Positions 52,295 to 62,436 are shown, counted from the stretch's first letter. The stretch: 64,000 nt of DNA from Actinospica robiniae DSM 44927 (GCF_000504285.1 NZ_KI632511.1:6244154-6308153); one strand, 5' to 3'. Numbers and translations are program-made. Notes: generated by a model from the letters alone, not told the origin.

Positions 52295-52951
52295 CTACAT
52301 ACTCCGCGCGTCCCCGGGCCCGTGCTCATCGGCGGCGGCCCGCCGCGCGACCAGTCCGGCCAGCACGGTCTCGAGCCCGAGTTCGAACGCGCCTTTGTCG
52401 ATGTCGCGCGAGCGCGCCTGGAGCAGGTGAGCTCGGCTCAGATGCGGGTAGTCGGTGCCGTACGTCGCCGGGTCGGGTGAGAAGCCGCCGGCGAAGGAGC
52501 TCATCGCGGCGCCGGCGACGAGGAAGCGCATCAGCGCGCCGATCTCAGTGGCCTCACGCGGCGGCCAGCCGGCGTCGACGAGCGCGCCGTAGACCTCGTC
52601 GGCCAGCCGGAGCGCGGCGGGCCGGCGGCCGGGACCGTGCACGATCACCGGCACCAGGTTCGGATGCTCGGCGAGTACCTCGCGGTACGAGCGGGCCCAC
52701 TCCGGCAGCGCCTGCGCCCAGGGCAGATCGCGCAGCGCGGACAGGTCTACTTTCGCGGTGACCTGGTCGGCCACCGCGTCGAGCAGGTCGTCCATGGTGG
52801 CGAAGTGGTTGTAGAGCGACGGGCCGCTCACGCCGAGGCGCGCGGCGAGTCTGCGGGTGCTCAGCGCGCCGAGGCCTTCCTCGTCGATCAGCGCGAGCGC
52901 CGCCTCGACGATCTTCTCCCGGCTCAGCAGCGGAGAACGCGGACGTGCCAT
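52295..52951 (-). CDS. TetR-family transcriptional regulator
   Basis: A 218-residue TetR protein. The N-terminal helix-turn-helix is clear: LSREKIVEAALALIDEEGLGALSTRRLAARLGVSGPSLYNHF. The C-terminal ligand domain (VYGALVDAGWPPREATEIGALMRFLVAGAA) resembles TetR_C-type repressors. It is divergent from the acyl-CoA dehydrogenase gene, with 128 bp between, and a 21-bp near-palindrome lies in that gap. By analogy it represses the fatty-acid operon until an acyl-CoA binds; this is inference. The 3' end is 16 bp from the carboxypeptidase gene's stop (convergent). Confidence 0.9.
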   Translation of the reverse strand: MARPRSPLLSREKIVEAALALIDEEGLGALSTRRLAARLGVSGPSLYNHFATMDDLLDAVADQVTAKVDLSALRDLPWAQALPEWARSYREVLAEHPNLVPVIVHGPGRRPAALRLADEVYGALVDAGWPPREATEIGALMRFLVAGAAMSSFAGGFSPDPATYGTDYPHLSRAHLLQARSRDIDKGAFELGLETVLAGLVARRAAADEHGPGDARSM

Positions 52952-53004
52952 GACGTGCCGAGCCCTCCTTCCTTCCCTCGCCGCCCCTTCGGGGGTTAGA
53001 GTCT

Positions 53005-53025
53005 AAAACTAGCACTGCAAGTTTT
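53005..53025. promoter_or_regulatory. Near-perfect palindrome, probable TetR operator
   Basis: A 21-bp sequence with arms AAAACT and AGTTTT and internal GCA/TGC; eight of ten base pairs match around the centre. It sits 53 bp after the tetR start and 54 bp before the acyl-CoA dehydrogenase start, midway between the divergent genes and in the AT-richest part of the gap. It is placed to control both promoters. Confidence 0.7.
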
Positions 53026-53079
53026 GTGGCGCCGGAGAACGCGGAGACGTTTTCGGGACGTTCGAGGGACGAAGGATCG

Positions 53080-54234
53080 ATGGATCTCACGCTCAGCGAA
53101 GAGCACGAGGCGCTGCGACGGCTCGCGGCCGAGTTCACCGATCGGGAGATCGCCCCGCACGCCACCGCCTGGGATCGGGCCGAGCTGGTCGACCGGAAGA
53201 TCGTGAACGAACTCGGCGACCTCGGCTTCCTCGGTCTGACGATCCCGGAGGAGTACGGCGGCTCCGGTGGCGACCACTTCGGCTACGTCCTCGTGCTCGA
53301 GGAACTGGGCCGTGGCGACTCCTCCGTACGCGGCATCGTCTCGGTCTCCCTCGGCCTGGTCGGCAAGTCCATCCACAAATGGGGCAGTGAGGAGCAGAAA
53401 CAGCACTGGCTGCCGAAGCTGTGCTCCGGACGCTCGCTCGCCTGCTTCGCCCTGACCGAGCCGGACAACGGCTCCGACGCCGCGAACCTGCGCACCAAGG
53501 CCGTGCGCGACGGCGACGACTGGGTGATCTCGGGCTCGAAGATGTTCATCACCAATGGCACCTGGGCCGAGGTCGCGCTGGTCTTCGCCCGCACCGGCGA
53601 GCCGGGCCACCGCGGCATCAGCGCCTTCCTGGTGCCGACCGACGCGGCCGGCTTCACCCGCACCGAGATCCACGGCAAGCTCGGCCTGCGCGGCCAGGCC
53701 ACCGCCGAACTGTCCTTCGACCAGGTCCGGGTGCCCGCCTCGGCCATGCTCGGGCCGGCGGGCAAGGGCTTCTCGGTGGCCATGTCCGCCCTGGCCAAGG
53801 GCCGGGTCTCGGTCGCGGCCGGCTGCGTCGGGATAGCCGAGGCCGCCCTGCGCGCCGCGGTCGCCCACTCCACCACCCGGGTCCAGTTCGACGGCAAGGT
53901 GATCGCGCACCGGCAGCTGGTGGCCGAGCTGATCGCCGGCATCGCCACCGACGTCGACGCCGCCCGGCTGCTCACCTGGCGCGCGGCCGACCTGATCGAC
54001 CGGGGCGAGGAGTTCGCCCGCGAGTCGTCCATGGCCAAGTACTTCGCCTCCGAGGCAGCCGTGCGCGCCGCCAACAACGCGCTCCAGGTCTTCGGCGGCT
54101 ACGGGTACATCGACGAATACCCGGTGGGCAAGCTCGTGCGCGACGCCCGGGTGATGACCCTCTACGAGGGCACGAGCGAGCTGCAGAAGCTGCTGATCGC
54201 CCGCGCCCACACCGGTATCAACGCCATCGCCTGA
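53080..54234 (+). CDS. Acyl-CoA dehydrogenase
   Basis: A 384-residue flavoenzyme of normal length. CFALTEPDNGSDAANL and WVISGSKMFITNGTWA form the FAD/substrate signatures. The C-terminus contains NALQVFGGYGYIDEYPVGKLVRDARV, and the likely catalytic Glu lies in TLYEGTSELQK. It introduces the alpha,beta double bond in an acyl-CoA. ATG 53080 has AAGG upstream and starts the normal MDLTLSEEHEAL N-terminus. It is the first gene of a five-gene run that ends with an acyl-CoA ligase. Confidence 0.93.
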   Translation: MDLTLSEEHEALRRLAAEFTDREIAPHATAWDRAELVDRKIVNELGDLGFLGLTIPEEYGGSGGDHFGYVLVLEELGRGDSSVRGIVSVSLGLVGKSIHKWGSEEQKQHWLPKLCSGRSLACFALTEPDNGSDAANLRTKAVRDGDDWVISGSKMFITNGTWAEVALVFARTGEPGHRGISAFLVPTDAAGFTRTEIHGKLGLRGQATAELSFDQVRVPASAMLGPAGKGFSVAMSALAKGRVSVAAGCVGIAEAALRAAVAHSTTRVQFDGKVIAHRQLVAELIAGIATDVDAARLLTWRAADLIDRGEEFARESSMAKYFASEAAVRAANNALQVFGGYGYIDEYPVGKLVRDARVMTLYEGTSELQKLLIARAHTGINAIA

Positions 54235-54321
54235 GCGCCGGCGTCGGCACCGCCATCGGCGCGAGTCTTCGAGCACGAGCCCCGAGTACGGAACCCGAGT
54301 ACGGAAAGAGCCCTGATCCGC

Positions 54322-55509
<1,188 letters not shown>

Positions 55510-55512
55510 CCC

Positions 55513-56277
55513 ATGGGACACCGGTTCGAGGGCAAGGTGGCCATCGTCACCGGCGCCGCGCAGGGCATCGGCGCCGCGATCGCCCGCCGCCTGGCCTCGG
55601 AGGGCGCGGCCGTGGCCGTGGCCGACCTGACCGCCGAGCGCGGCGCGGAGACGGTCGAGGCGATCGTCAAGGACGGCGGCCGGGCCGTGGCCTTCGGCGC
55701 CGACGTCTCGCAGACCCCTGAGGTCCAGGGCCTGGTCGCGGCCGTGGTCGCCGAGTTCGGCCGGGTCGACGTGCTGGTCAACAACGCCGGCATCACCAAG
55801 GACAACCTGCTGTTCAAGATGACCGACGAGGACTGGGACGCGGTCATCAACGTCAACCTGCGCAGCGCGTTCCTGATGAGCCGCGAGTGCCAGAAGCACT
55901 TCGTGAAGCAGAAGTACGGCAAGATCGTCTCGCTCTCCTCCCGTTCCGCGCTGGGCAACCGCGGCCAGGCCAACTACGCCGCGTCCAAGGCCGGTGTCAT
56001 GGGCCTGACCGCGACGCTGGCGATCGAGCTCGGCCCCTACGGCGTCAACGTCAACGCGGTCGCCCCCGGCTACATCGCCACGGCCATGACCGACGCCACC
56101 GCGCGCCGCGTCGGCCTGGACCCGGAGGAGCTCAAGAAGCTGGCCGCGGATCAGACCCCGGTGCGCCGCGTCGGCGAGCCCGAGGACATCGCCGCCACCG
56201 TCGCGTTCCTCGCCGCGGACGAGTCCTCGTTCATCTCGGGCCAGACGATCCAGGTGAACGGGGGCGCGAACCGATGA
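55513..56277 (+). CDS. SDR-family oxidoreductase (3-oxoacyl reductase/hydroxyacyl-CoA dehydrogenase-like, FabG type)
   Basis: A 254-residue classical SDR. VAIVTGAAQGIGAAIA is the cofactor loop, VLVNNAG the central motif, and YAASKAGVMGL carries the YxxxK pair, with Ser in IVSLSSRSAL. The C-terminus GQTIQVNGGA is FabG-like. In this operon it probably acts as a 3-hydroxyacyl-CoA dehydrogenase. ATG 55513 follows the thiolase stop by three bases, and it overlaps the MaoC gene by four bases (ATGA). Confidence 0.92.
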   Translation: MGHRFEGKVAIVTGAAQGIGAAIARRLASEGAAVAVADLTAERGAETVEAIVKDGGRAVAFGADVSQTPEVQGLVAAVVAEFGRVDVLVNNAGITKDNLLFKMTDEDWDAVINVNLRSAFLMSRECQKHFVKQKYGKIVSLSSRSALGNRGQANYAASKAGVMGLTATLAIELGPYGVNVNAVAPGYIATAMTDATARRVGLDPEELKKLAADQTPVRRVGEPEDIAATVAFLAADESSFISGQTIQVNGGANR

Positions 56278-56732
56278 GTCCTGTTGCACTGCAGGCGACT
56301 TCGCTCAAGGGCATGGTCGGCGAGCAGATCGGCACCAGCGAGTGGGTGACCATCGAGCAGGATCGGATCGACAAGTTCGCCGAGGCCACCGGCGACCACC
56401 AGTGGATCCACGTCGACCCCGCGCGCGCCGCGGACGGCCCGTTCGGTTCCACCATCGCGCACGGATTCCTCACCCTGTCGCTGATCCCGGCGCTGGCCTG
56501 GGAGGTCTACACGATCGAGGGCGCACGCCTGTCGATCAACTACGGCCTGAACAAGCTGCGCTTCATCAGCCCGGTCAAGGTCGGCTCGCGGGTCCGTGCG
56601 CACCTCGCCCTCACCGGCGTCGAGGACGTGCCCGGCGACGCGCTGCAGGTGGCCACGACGGTGACCATAGAGCTCGAGGGCGCGGAAAAGCCCGCGGCAG
56701 TAGCCGAAACGCTCTCGCGGATTTATCTTTAG
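56274..56732 (+). CDS. MaoC-like enoyl-CoA hydratase
   Basis: A 152-residue single hot-dog domain. GDHQWIHVDPARAADGPFG and following STIAHGFLTLSL is the MaoC hydratase motif with its Asp and His. It hydrates 2-enoyl-CoA to 3-hydroxyacyl-CoA, completing the set (dehydrogenase, hydratase, reductase, thiolase) of a beta-oxidation cycle. It overlaps the SDR gene by ATGA. Confidence 0.92.
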   Translation: MSPVALQATSLKGMVGEQIGTSEWVTIEQDRIDKFAEATGDHQWIHVDPARAADGPFGSTIAHGFLTLSLIPALAWEVYTIEGARLSINYGLNKLRFISPVKVGSRVRAHLALTGVEDVPGDALQVATTVTIELEGAEKPAAVAETLSRIYL

Positions 56733-56785
56733 CGCCGTTCACGGCAATTCGTAGAAGGACCTGAAGGACGGAGTAGGACGGGGCA

Positions 56786-58327
56786 ATGACGCTCTCCCTC
56801 GCCGCGGTGCTCGCGGAACCGGCTTGGCGGACGCCGGACAAGACCGCCGTGATCCAGGGGGCCGAGGCCCTGTCCTACGCCGAGCTGTGGGAGCAAGCCC
56901 GCGCCCAGGCCGCCGCGCTGATCGGACTCGGCGTGCAGCCGGGCGACCGGGTGGCGCTGATGGCGCCGAACGTGCTCGATTTCCCGCGCACGTACTACGC
57001 GGTGCTGGCCGCGGGCGGCGTCGTGGTGCCGGTGCACATGCTGCTGACGCCGGAGGAGATCTCTTACATACTCCGCGACAGCGGCGCGAAGGTCCTGATC
57101 GCACACGCGATCCGGGCCGAGGACGCGATCAAGGCAGCCGCGCTGGCCGAGATCCCGGTGCGCATCGTGGGCCCCGTCCCGGCCGAGGCACCGGTGCCGA
57201 AGCTGGCCGACGACGTCGCCGGTGTGAAGCCGCTGCAGACCTACATCTCGCGGATGCCCGAGGACCCGTGCGTGGTCATCTACACCTCGGGCACCACCGG
57301 CAAGCCCAAGGGCGCGGTCCTCACCAACCTCAACATGGTGATGAACGCGACGATCAACGGCTTCGACTGCCTCAACACCCTGAAGTCGGACATCTCGCTC
57401 GGCTGCCTGCCGTTGTTCCACATCTTCGGCCAGACCGTCTCCATGAACACGATCTTCCGCGTCGGCGCGACGGTGGTCTTCCAGCCCCGCTTCGAGCCCG
57501 ACGAGGCGATAGAGCTCATGCTCGAGCACGGCGTGAACACCTTCCACGGCGTGCCGCAGATGTATCTGGCCCTGGTCCAGGCGGCGAAGCAGCGCAAGGC
57601 GGCCGGCCGGGAGCGGCTGCCGCAGCTGAAGATCGCGGTCTCCGGCGGCGCTTCGCTGCCGGCCGCGGTACTGGAGGCTTTCAACGAGATCTTCGACGCC
57701 GACGTCCTGGAGGGCTACGGCCTGTCCGAGACCTCGCCGACGGCCACCGTCAACCAGCCCGCGCTCGGCACGCGGGCCGGCACGGTCGGCCACGCGGTCT
57801 GGGGCGTGGAGGTGGAGATCGCCAAGGCCGAGGTCGAAGGCCGGATCGAGCTGGTCGAGCGCGGCGAGCTCGGCGAGGTGGTGATCCGCGGCCACAACGT
57901 GTTCGCGGGCTACCTGGGCAACGACGAGGCGACCGCCGCCGCCATATGTGACGGTTGGTTCCGCACCGGCGACCTCGGCACCAAGTCCGCCGACGGCTTC
58001 GTGAGCATCGTGGACCGCAAGAAGGACATGGTGCTGCGCGGCGGCTTCAACGTCTATCCGCGCGAGGTGGAGGAGACGTTGCTGCGCCACCCCGCCGTCA
58101 GGGACGTAGCCGTGATCGGCCTGGCCGACGAGGTACACGGCGAGGAGATCTGCGCCTGCGTCATCCTGCAGGACGGGCACGAGCTGACCGCCGAGGAACT
58201 GATCAGCTGGTCCAAGGAGTACCTCGCCAAATACAAGTACCCGCGTCGGGTCGAGTTCCTGACGGAGTTCCCGTTGGGCCCGTCGATGAAAGTGCTCAAG
58301 CGGGAACTGCGCGACCGATTCAGCTGA
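56786..58327 (+). CDS. Fatty-acid-CoA ligase (AMP-binding enzyme)
   Basis: A 513-residue ANL-family ligase. The P-loop is YTSGTTGKPKGAVLTN. YGLSETSPTATVNQP follows, then GWFRTGDLG and KKDMVLRGGFNVYPREVEE in the hinge, and the C-terminal catalytic Lys lies in PSMKVLKREL. It makes acyl-CoA from a carboxylic acid with ATP. It ends the operon and is followed by a strong hairpin at 58359-58384. With the other four genes it would let the cell take up and degrade a medium- or long-chain acid. Confidence 0.93.
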   Translation: MTLSLAAVLAEPAWRTPDKTAVIQGAEALSYAELWEQARAQAAALIGLGVQPGDRVALMAPNVLDFPRTYYAVLAAGGVVVPVHMLLTPEEISYILRDSGAKVLIAHAIRAEDAIKAAALAEIPVRIVGPVPAEAPVPKLADDVAGVKPLQTYISRMPEDPCVVIYTSGTTGKPKGAVLTNLNMVMNATINGFDCLNTLKSDISLGCLPLFHIFGQTVSMNTIFRVGATVVFQPRFEPDEAIELMLEHGVNTFHGVPQMYLALVQAAKQRKAAGRERLPQLKIAVSGGASLPAAVLEAFNEIFDADVLEGYGLSETSPTATVNQPALGTRAGTVGHAVWGVEVEIAKAEVEGRIELVERGELGEVVIRGHNVFAGYLGNDEATAAAICDGWFRTGDLGTKSADGFVSIVDRKKDMVLRGGFNVYPREVEETLLRHPAVRDVAVIGLADEVHGEEICACVILQDGHELTAEELISWSKEYLAKYKYPRRVEFLTEFPLGPSMKVLKRELRDRFS

Positions 58328-58358
58328 ACACGCTCGGTTTTCAGGCCGCCGCGTCGCG

Positions 58359-58384
58359 AGGCCCGGGCCGAATGGCCCGGGCCT
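58359..58384 (+). terminator. Terminator hairpin after acyl-CoA ligase gene
   Basis: A perfect 11-bp stem (58359-58369 and 58374-58384, AGGCCCGGGCC and its complement) with loop GAAT, followed by a T-rich stretch. It ends the fatty-acid operon. Confidence 0.85.
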
Positions 58385-58426
58385 GCATCTTCTTATCCTG
58401 TGGTTCTTCCTGCGGGGCTCGTCAGG

Positions 58427-58791
58427 TCAGCTGCAGGCGCCACCGTAGACGCACAGGTGCGAGGCGATCGTGGAGAGCTGGCCGGCATCGTCGTATGTCG
58501 TCGAGAGCTTGGTCCCATTCTGGATTTCGACGTAGGCGATGGTGCTGCCCCGCAGGACGAGGTACTCGCGGTTGTAGGCCGCGATATCCACGTAGTGGGG
58601 GCTGTCCGGCACAGTCAGCCAGGAAGCGCTGGTCGTCCCGTCACCGGCGGTCTTGGTGACCGTCGCCCCGGGACGGCAGGAGGAGCTGTACTGGCTCTGC
58701 AACCAGGTGAACGTCTGCTGGGCGGACGCGGCGTCGGCGAAGAAGAAGATCCACTGGTGCGCAGTGTGGCCGCTGGTGAGGCCGCCGGCTG
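58427..58791 (-). pseudogene. C-terminal fragment of an ECF-associated membrane sensor
   Basis: The last ~121 codons of a secreted/membrane sensor gene, ending at TGA (58427-58429). The 5' part is missing: the frame runs up to the end of the IS3-family element at 58792. It matches the C-terminal domain of the sensor at 36922-37875: compare FFADAASAQQTFTWLQSQYSSSC with FPSDQDATQALQTITNGARAC, and EYLVLRGSTIAYVEI with EYIAQHGSAIAILDV. It has two possible disulfide Cys near the end. The start codon lies outside the surviving part, so no intact product is made. Its missing half was lost together with the sigma gene remnant at 60105-60179. Confidence 0.75.
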
Positions 58792-58818
58792 TGAACCGCT
58801 CCGGGATCGGTCCAGACT

Positions 58819-59760
58819 CTATGGCTGGGGTTCCAACTGCGGTTTTGACTGTGTGAGGTAGAACTCTGTCTCGTACTCTACGGGTGGGACGTGACCTATC
58901 TCACCGTGCAGCCGGGTGTTGTTGTACCAGTCGATCCACTCGGCGGTGCCCAGTTCGACGTCGGTCAGGGTGCGCCAGGGGCCGCGCCGGTTGATCAGCT
59001 CGGTCTTGTACAGGCCGATGGTCGACTCCATCAGGGCGTTGTCGAGGGCGTCGCCCACCGTGCCGATCGAGGCGGCGATGTTCTCGCCGGCCAGATGGGC
59101 CGCGAGACGGAAACTCGTATATTGAGAACCCGCGTCGCTGTGATGGATCAAACCTTCCCGGTCCTGGCCGGCGCGGTCGCGCTGCCACAGCCCCATCTCC
59201 AGGGCGCCGAGCACGAGCGGTGTCGCCTTCGAGGTCGCGGCGGACCACCCGACGATGCGGCGGGAGAAGGTGTCGACGACGAAGGCGACGTAGACGGTCC
59301 CACCGTAGGCTTGTACATACGTGAAGTCGGCTACCCAGCAGCGGTTCGGCGCGGGGGCGACGAAGTTGCGCTGGACCAGGTCCGGGGCTCGCTCGGCGGA
59401 CGGGTCGGGCACGGTGGTGCGCACCTTCTTCCCGCGCACCGCGCCAGACAGGCCCAGCTCGCGCATGAGGCGCTCGACGGTGCACCGGGCCACCTCCTGG
59501 CCGCGGCGGTTGATCTCCCGCCAGACCTTGCGGGCGCCGTAGACGCCGAAGTTCTCGCTGTGGACGCGGGCGATCAGCGCCTTGAGCTCGCCGTCGCGCA
59601 CGGCGCGCGCCGAGGCCGGGCGCTTCTTGAAGTGGTAGTACGTGCTGGGATCGATACTGCAGCCGTGCGCGGTCAGCGCGGTGCAGATCGGCTCGACTCC
59701 GCCGAAGCGGTCCCGGTGCTCGTCGATGAACGCTACGAGCGTGTGTGTGGCCGGTCGAGC
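58819..59760 (-). CDS. IS3-family transposase, orfB (rve-type DDE integrase domain)
   Basis: The catalytic transposase part. The DDE residues are visible as Asp in CWVADFTYVQ, Asp in IHHSDAGSQYTS and Glu in DNALMESTIG. The N-terminus (AFIDEHRDRFGG, then TYYHFKKRP) extends past the first usable start at 59601, with no good start codon upstream. It is therefore likely expressed by a -1 ribosomal frameshift from orfA, which it overlaps. The 5' limit at 59760 is approximate. Confidence 0.85.
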   Translation of the reverse strand, partial: ARPATHTLVAFIDEHRDRFGGVEPICTALTAHGCSIDPSTYYHFKKRPASARAVRDGELKALIARVHSENFGVYGARKVWREINRRGQEVARCTVERLMRELGLSGAVRGKKVRTTVPDPSAERAPDLVQRNFVAPAPNRCWVADFTYVQAYGGTVYVAFVVDTFSRRIVGWSAATSKATPLVLGALEMGLWQRDRAGQDREGLIHHSDAGSQYTSFRLAAHLAGENIAASIGTVGDALDNALMESTIGLYKTELINRRGPWRTLTDVELGTAEWIDWYNNTRLHGEIGHVPPVEYETEFYLTQSKPQLEPQP

Positions 59761-60053
59761 TCGGCCGCGAAGAAACTCGCCGCCGCCTTGAGGATCTCGT
59801 TTGCTCGCTTGAGCTCCGCGTTCTCCCGCTTGAGCCGCTTGATCTCCTCGGCCTCCGCCGTCGTGACGCCCGGGCGGGCACCGGCGTCGACCTCGGCCCG
59901 GCGCACCCAGTTCGTCAGCGTCTGGGCGGTGCCGATCCCGAGCTTCGCCGCGATCGACTTGATCGCCGCGTGCTCGGAGGGGTACTGGTCCTTCGTCTCC
60001 AGCACCAGGCGCACGGCCCGGTCACGGAGATCTTGTGGGTATGGCTTGCTCAT
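59733..60053 (-). CDS. IS3-family transposase, orfA (HTH)
   Basis: A 106-residue helix-turn-helix protein. YPQDLRDRAVRLVLETKDQYP starts the typical InsE/OrfA domain, TAQTLTNWVRRAEVDAGARPG holds the recognition helix, and EEIKRLKRENAELKRANEIL is a leucine-zipper-like coiled coil. Its 3' end overlaps orfB in a -1 frame, the usual IS3 arrangement for making the fused transposase. Confidence 0.92.
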   Translation of the reverse strand: MSKPYPQDLRDRAVRLVLETKDQYPSEHAAIKSIAAKLGIGTAQTLTNWVRRAEVDAGARPGVTTAEAEEIKRLKRENAELKRANEILKAAASFFAAELDRPHTRS

Positions 60054-60104
60054 GACGGACTTGATCCTTCCAAAAGATCAAGCCTGGATCAACTCCGGTA
60101 CGGT

Positions 60105-60179
60105 TCAGACGTGCATGATCAGATTTCGGCGTGCCGAACCATAGAACGCGTCGAAATCCTGCTCGTTCGCGACCGTCAT
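60105..60179 (-). pseudogene. N-terminal remnant of a SigE-family ECF sigma factor
   Basis: The first 24 codons of an ECF sigma gene, ATG at 60179, with a strong GAGAGGGGGAGG ribosome-binding site. The protein (EQDFDAFYGSARRNLIMHV) aligns with EFDEFYQASFRRVVGQV of the sigma at 36321. The reading frame stops at TGA supplied by the first bases of the IS3-family element. All of regions 2.2-4 are missing, so no sigma factor is made. Confidence 0.75.
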
Positions 60180-60282
60180 GCCTCCCCCTCTCCGGTACGG
60201 TGCCGCGCTTCCTCGCGACTTCGGAAAGAACACGCAGCCCAAGCCAACGCGGTTACATCACAGATTGGTTTCGATGCTCGCG

Positions 60283-60463
60283 CGCCAGGCACACGCCCCG
60301 GGATGCGCTCGCCGTCGAGGTCACCTCGTCGGGCAGCGGGTCGCACGATGACGACAAGACCGAGGGATACGCGCACGCCGGAGTGCCGATCCGCCTCACC
60401 GCCGATCCATCTCATCGTCGATCGCTGACGACGCCGGAGGTGATCGAGACCACAGAGTTCTGA
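60283..60463 (+). pseudogene. Uma2-family endonuclease remnant
   Basis: About 60 codons with similarity to the C-terminal half of Uma2/DUF820 proteins: DALAVEVTSSGSGSHDDDK then YAHAGVPIRL. The D...EVxS part is the PD-(D/E)XK nuclease core. No acceptable start with a full N-terminal domain exists upstream, and the sequence there is non-coding, so it looks like a truncated gene. Confidence 0.45.
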
Positions 60464-60528
60464 GCCGAGGGAGACCGACCCCGAGCGGGCCGGCCGCGGG
60501 GCGGGGAGTTCGAGACCGCGCCGCCGAC

Positions 60529-61491
60529 TCAGCGCACGTTGACGACGTTGGCCCCGGGCACCGGCCCGCGGGCCCGGCGGACGGCGCGGCAACGGCCCGA
60601 GGCACGCAGTTCCGCCTCTACGCTCGCCGCGGCCAGCGGGCTGTCCACCAGGAACACCGTCGTCGGCCCCGAGCCCGAGACCAGGCTGCCGCAGGCCCCT
60701 GCCGCCATGCCCAGCGCGAGCAGCTGGCCGATCTCCGGCAGCACCTCGATCGCGGCCGACTGCAGGTCGTTGTAGAGGGAGCCGCCGATGGCACCGATGT
60801 CGCGCGAGCGCAGTGCCGCCATCAGGTCGGGATGCACGCCGGGCGCCGGCGCCTGCACGCCGGCCCGGCGCCGCTGAAGGTCGCAGGCTTCGAAGATCTT
60901 CGGCGTGGAAAGGCCCGCGTCCAGCACTGCGATCACCCATTCGAGGCCGGTCGAGGCCAGCACCGGCGAGATGTGCTCGCCGCGGCCGGTGCCGATCGCC
61001 GTACCGCCGTGCAGCGCGAACGGCACGTCGCTGCCGAGCTGCGCGGCGAGGTCGTGCAGTTCGTCCCGGCGCAGGCCGGTGCCCCAGAGCGCGTCGCAGG
61101 CCACGAGCGTGGCCGCGGCGTCCGCGCTGCCGCCGGCCATGCCGCCGGCCACCGGGATGTCCTTGCGGATGGTCAGGCGCACGTTCGGCTCCAGGCCGCA
61201 GCGCTCGGCCAGCAGCGCCGCGGCCTGCCAGGCCAGGTTGCGCTCGTCGGCCGGCACCGCGTCCACGTCCGAGTCCCGCCGCAGCGGCTCCACGCTCAGC
61301 GAGATGCCGCGGGCCGAGCGCGCCACGACCTCGTCGTAGAGCGAGACGGCGTGGAAGACGGTGACCAGCTCGTGGTAGCCGTCCGGGCGCAGCGGCCCGA
61401 CCGAGAGCGAGAGGTTGATCTTCGCCGGGACCCTGACCGTGATCGCCTCCGGCTGAAAGGGGCCCTCGTCCCAGTCCTCTACCGCGGTCAC
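60529..61491 (-). CDS. ispE: 4-diphosphocytidyl-2-C-methyl-D-erythritol kinase
   Basis: A 320-residue GHMP kinase. [24 protein letters not shown] is the family start, and [18 protein letters not shown] is the ATP-binding loop with conserved Gly/Ser. A third motif ([16 protein letters not shown]) closes the site. It phosphorylates CDP-methylerythritol in the MEP isoprenoid pathway. GTG start at 61491 overlaps the ksgA stop by GTGA, so they are coupled. The order rpfB-ksgA-ispE is conserved in actinobacteria. Confidence 0.95.
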   Translation of the reverse strand: MTAVEDWDEGPFQPEAITVRVPAKINLSLSVGPLRPDGYHELVTVFHAVSLYDEVVARSARGISLSVEPLRRDSDVDAVPADERNLAWQAAALLAERCGLEPNVRLTIRKDIPVAGGMAGGSADAAATLVACDALWGTGLRRDELHDLAAQLGSDVPFALHGGTAIGTGRGEHISPVLASTGLEWVIAVLDAGLSTPKIFEACDLQRRRAGVQAPAPGVHPDLMAALRSRDIGAIGGSLYNDLQSAAIEVLPEIGQLLALGMAAGACGSLVSGSGPTTVFLVDSPLAAASVEAELRASGRCRAVRRARGPVPGANVVNVR

Positions 61492-62405
61492 GAGCCTGAC
61501 TCCTTCGATTCCTCGGCAGCGCGCGCCGCCGCGATCGCCGCATACTCTGCCACGCCCAGGGACTCCCCGCGCGCGCCCGGGTCGACCCCGGCGCGGCGCA
61601 GCAGCTCCTCCGCCCGCGCCGGCGAACCGGCCCAGCCGGCCAGCGCGGCCCGCAGCGTCTTGCGCCGCTGCGCGAACGCCGCGTCCACCACCGCGAACAC
61701 CGCGCGGCGGTCGACGCCCGTGCTCGGCGGCTCCCGGCGCTCCAGCGCCACCAGGCCGGATTCTACGTGCGGCGCCGGCCAGAACACGTTGCGGCCCACG
61801 GCTCCAGCGCGCCGCACCTCGGCGTACCAGCGGGCCTTGACGCTCGGCACCCCGTAGACCCGGCTGCCCGGGTCGGCCGCCAGGCGGTCGGCCACCTCCG
61901 CCTGGACCATGATCAGAGCGCTGCGCAGGCTGGGGAACCGCTCGAGCATGTGCAGCAGGACCGGCACGGCGACGTTGTACGGCAGGTTCGCCACCAGCGC
62001 GGTCGGCGCGGGTCCGGGCAGCTCCTTGATGCGCATGGCGTCGGCGTGCACGAGCTCGAAGGCCGCGGCCCGCTCCGGCGCCCGGGCCGCGATGGTGGCC
62101 GGAAGCGCCGCGGCCAGCACCGGATCCACCTCCACCGCCACCACCCGGCTCGCCACGTCGAGCAGGCCGAGGGTGAGCGAGCCGAGGCCCGGCCCGACCT
62201 CCACCACCACGTCCTCGGGCCGCAGCCGCGCTGTCGCGACGATGCGGCGGATCGTGTTGGGGTCGATCACGAAGTTCTGGCCCAGCGCCTTGGTGGGGCG
62301 TACCCCCAGCTCCGTCGCGAGGTGACGGACATCGGCGGGACCGAGCAGGCTCACTCGCCCACTCGATCCCGCCGCGTTCTCCAGCTGTGAAGGTTCCGAG
62401 CGCAT
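61488..62405 (-). CDS. ksgA: 16S rRNA dimethyladenosine transferase
   Basis: A 305-residue KsgA/Rsm[18 protein letters not shown] is the N-terminal signature, [14 protein letters not shown] the SAM loop, and [11 protein letters not shown] the NLPY catalytic motif. It dimethylates two adjacent adenines near the 3' end of 16S rRNA during 30S maturation. The stop overlaps the ispE start (GTGA). It lies ~30 bp after the rpfB stop on the same strand. Confidence 0.96.
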   Translation of the reverse strand: MRSEPSQLENAAGSSGRVSLLGPADVRHLATELGVRPTKALGQNFVIDPNTIRRIVATARLRPEDVVVEVGPGLGSLTLGLLDVASRVVAVEVDPVLAAALPATIAARAPERAAAFELVHADAMRIKELPGPAPTALVANLPYNVAVPVLLHMLERFPSLRSALIMVQAEVADRLAADPGSRVYGVPSVKARWYAEVRRAGAVGRNVFWPAPHVESGLVALERREPPSTGVDRRAVFAVVDAAFAQRRKTLRAALAGWAGSPARAEELLRRAGVDPGARGESLGVAEYAAIAAARAAEESKESGS

Positions 62406-62436
62406 ACCGGCAATTCTAAGGCGGGGACCGGTCTGC

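Larger units (their letters stand above)
58792..60107 (-). mobile_element. IS3-family insertion sequence
   Basis: A ~1,316-bp element with orfA and orfB on the minus strand. The ends are imperfect inverted repeats starting TGAACCG (58792 onward, and the complement ending at 60107); about 20 of the first 28 positions agree. No target duplication is seen (CTG outside the left end, GAC outside the right end), and the flanks belong to two different broken genes. The element therefore sits at a deletion rather than a simple insertion. Confidence 0.82.

Noticed and set aside
54241-54321. Short AGTACGG direct repeat before the thiolase gene
   Set aside because: Two copies near 54284 and 54299 are too short to be distinguished from chance.
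58054-58299. Minus-strand frame within the acyl-CoA ligase gene
   Set aside because: It is antisense to the conserved C-terminal domain of the ligase and has no start site or family match.
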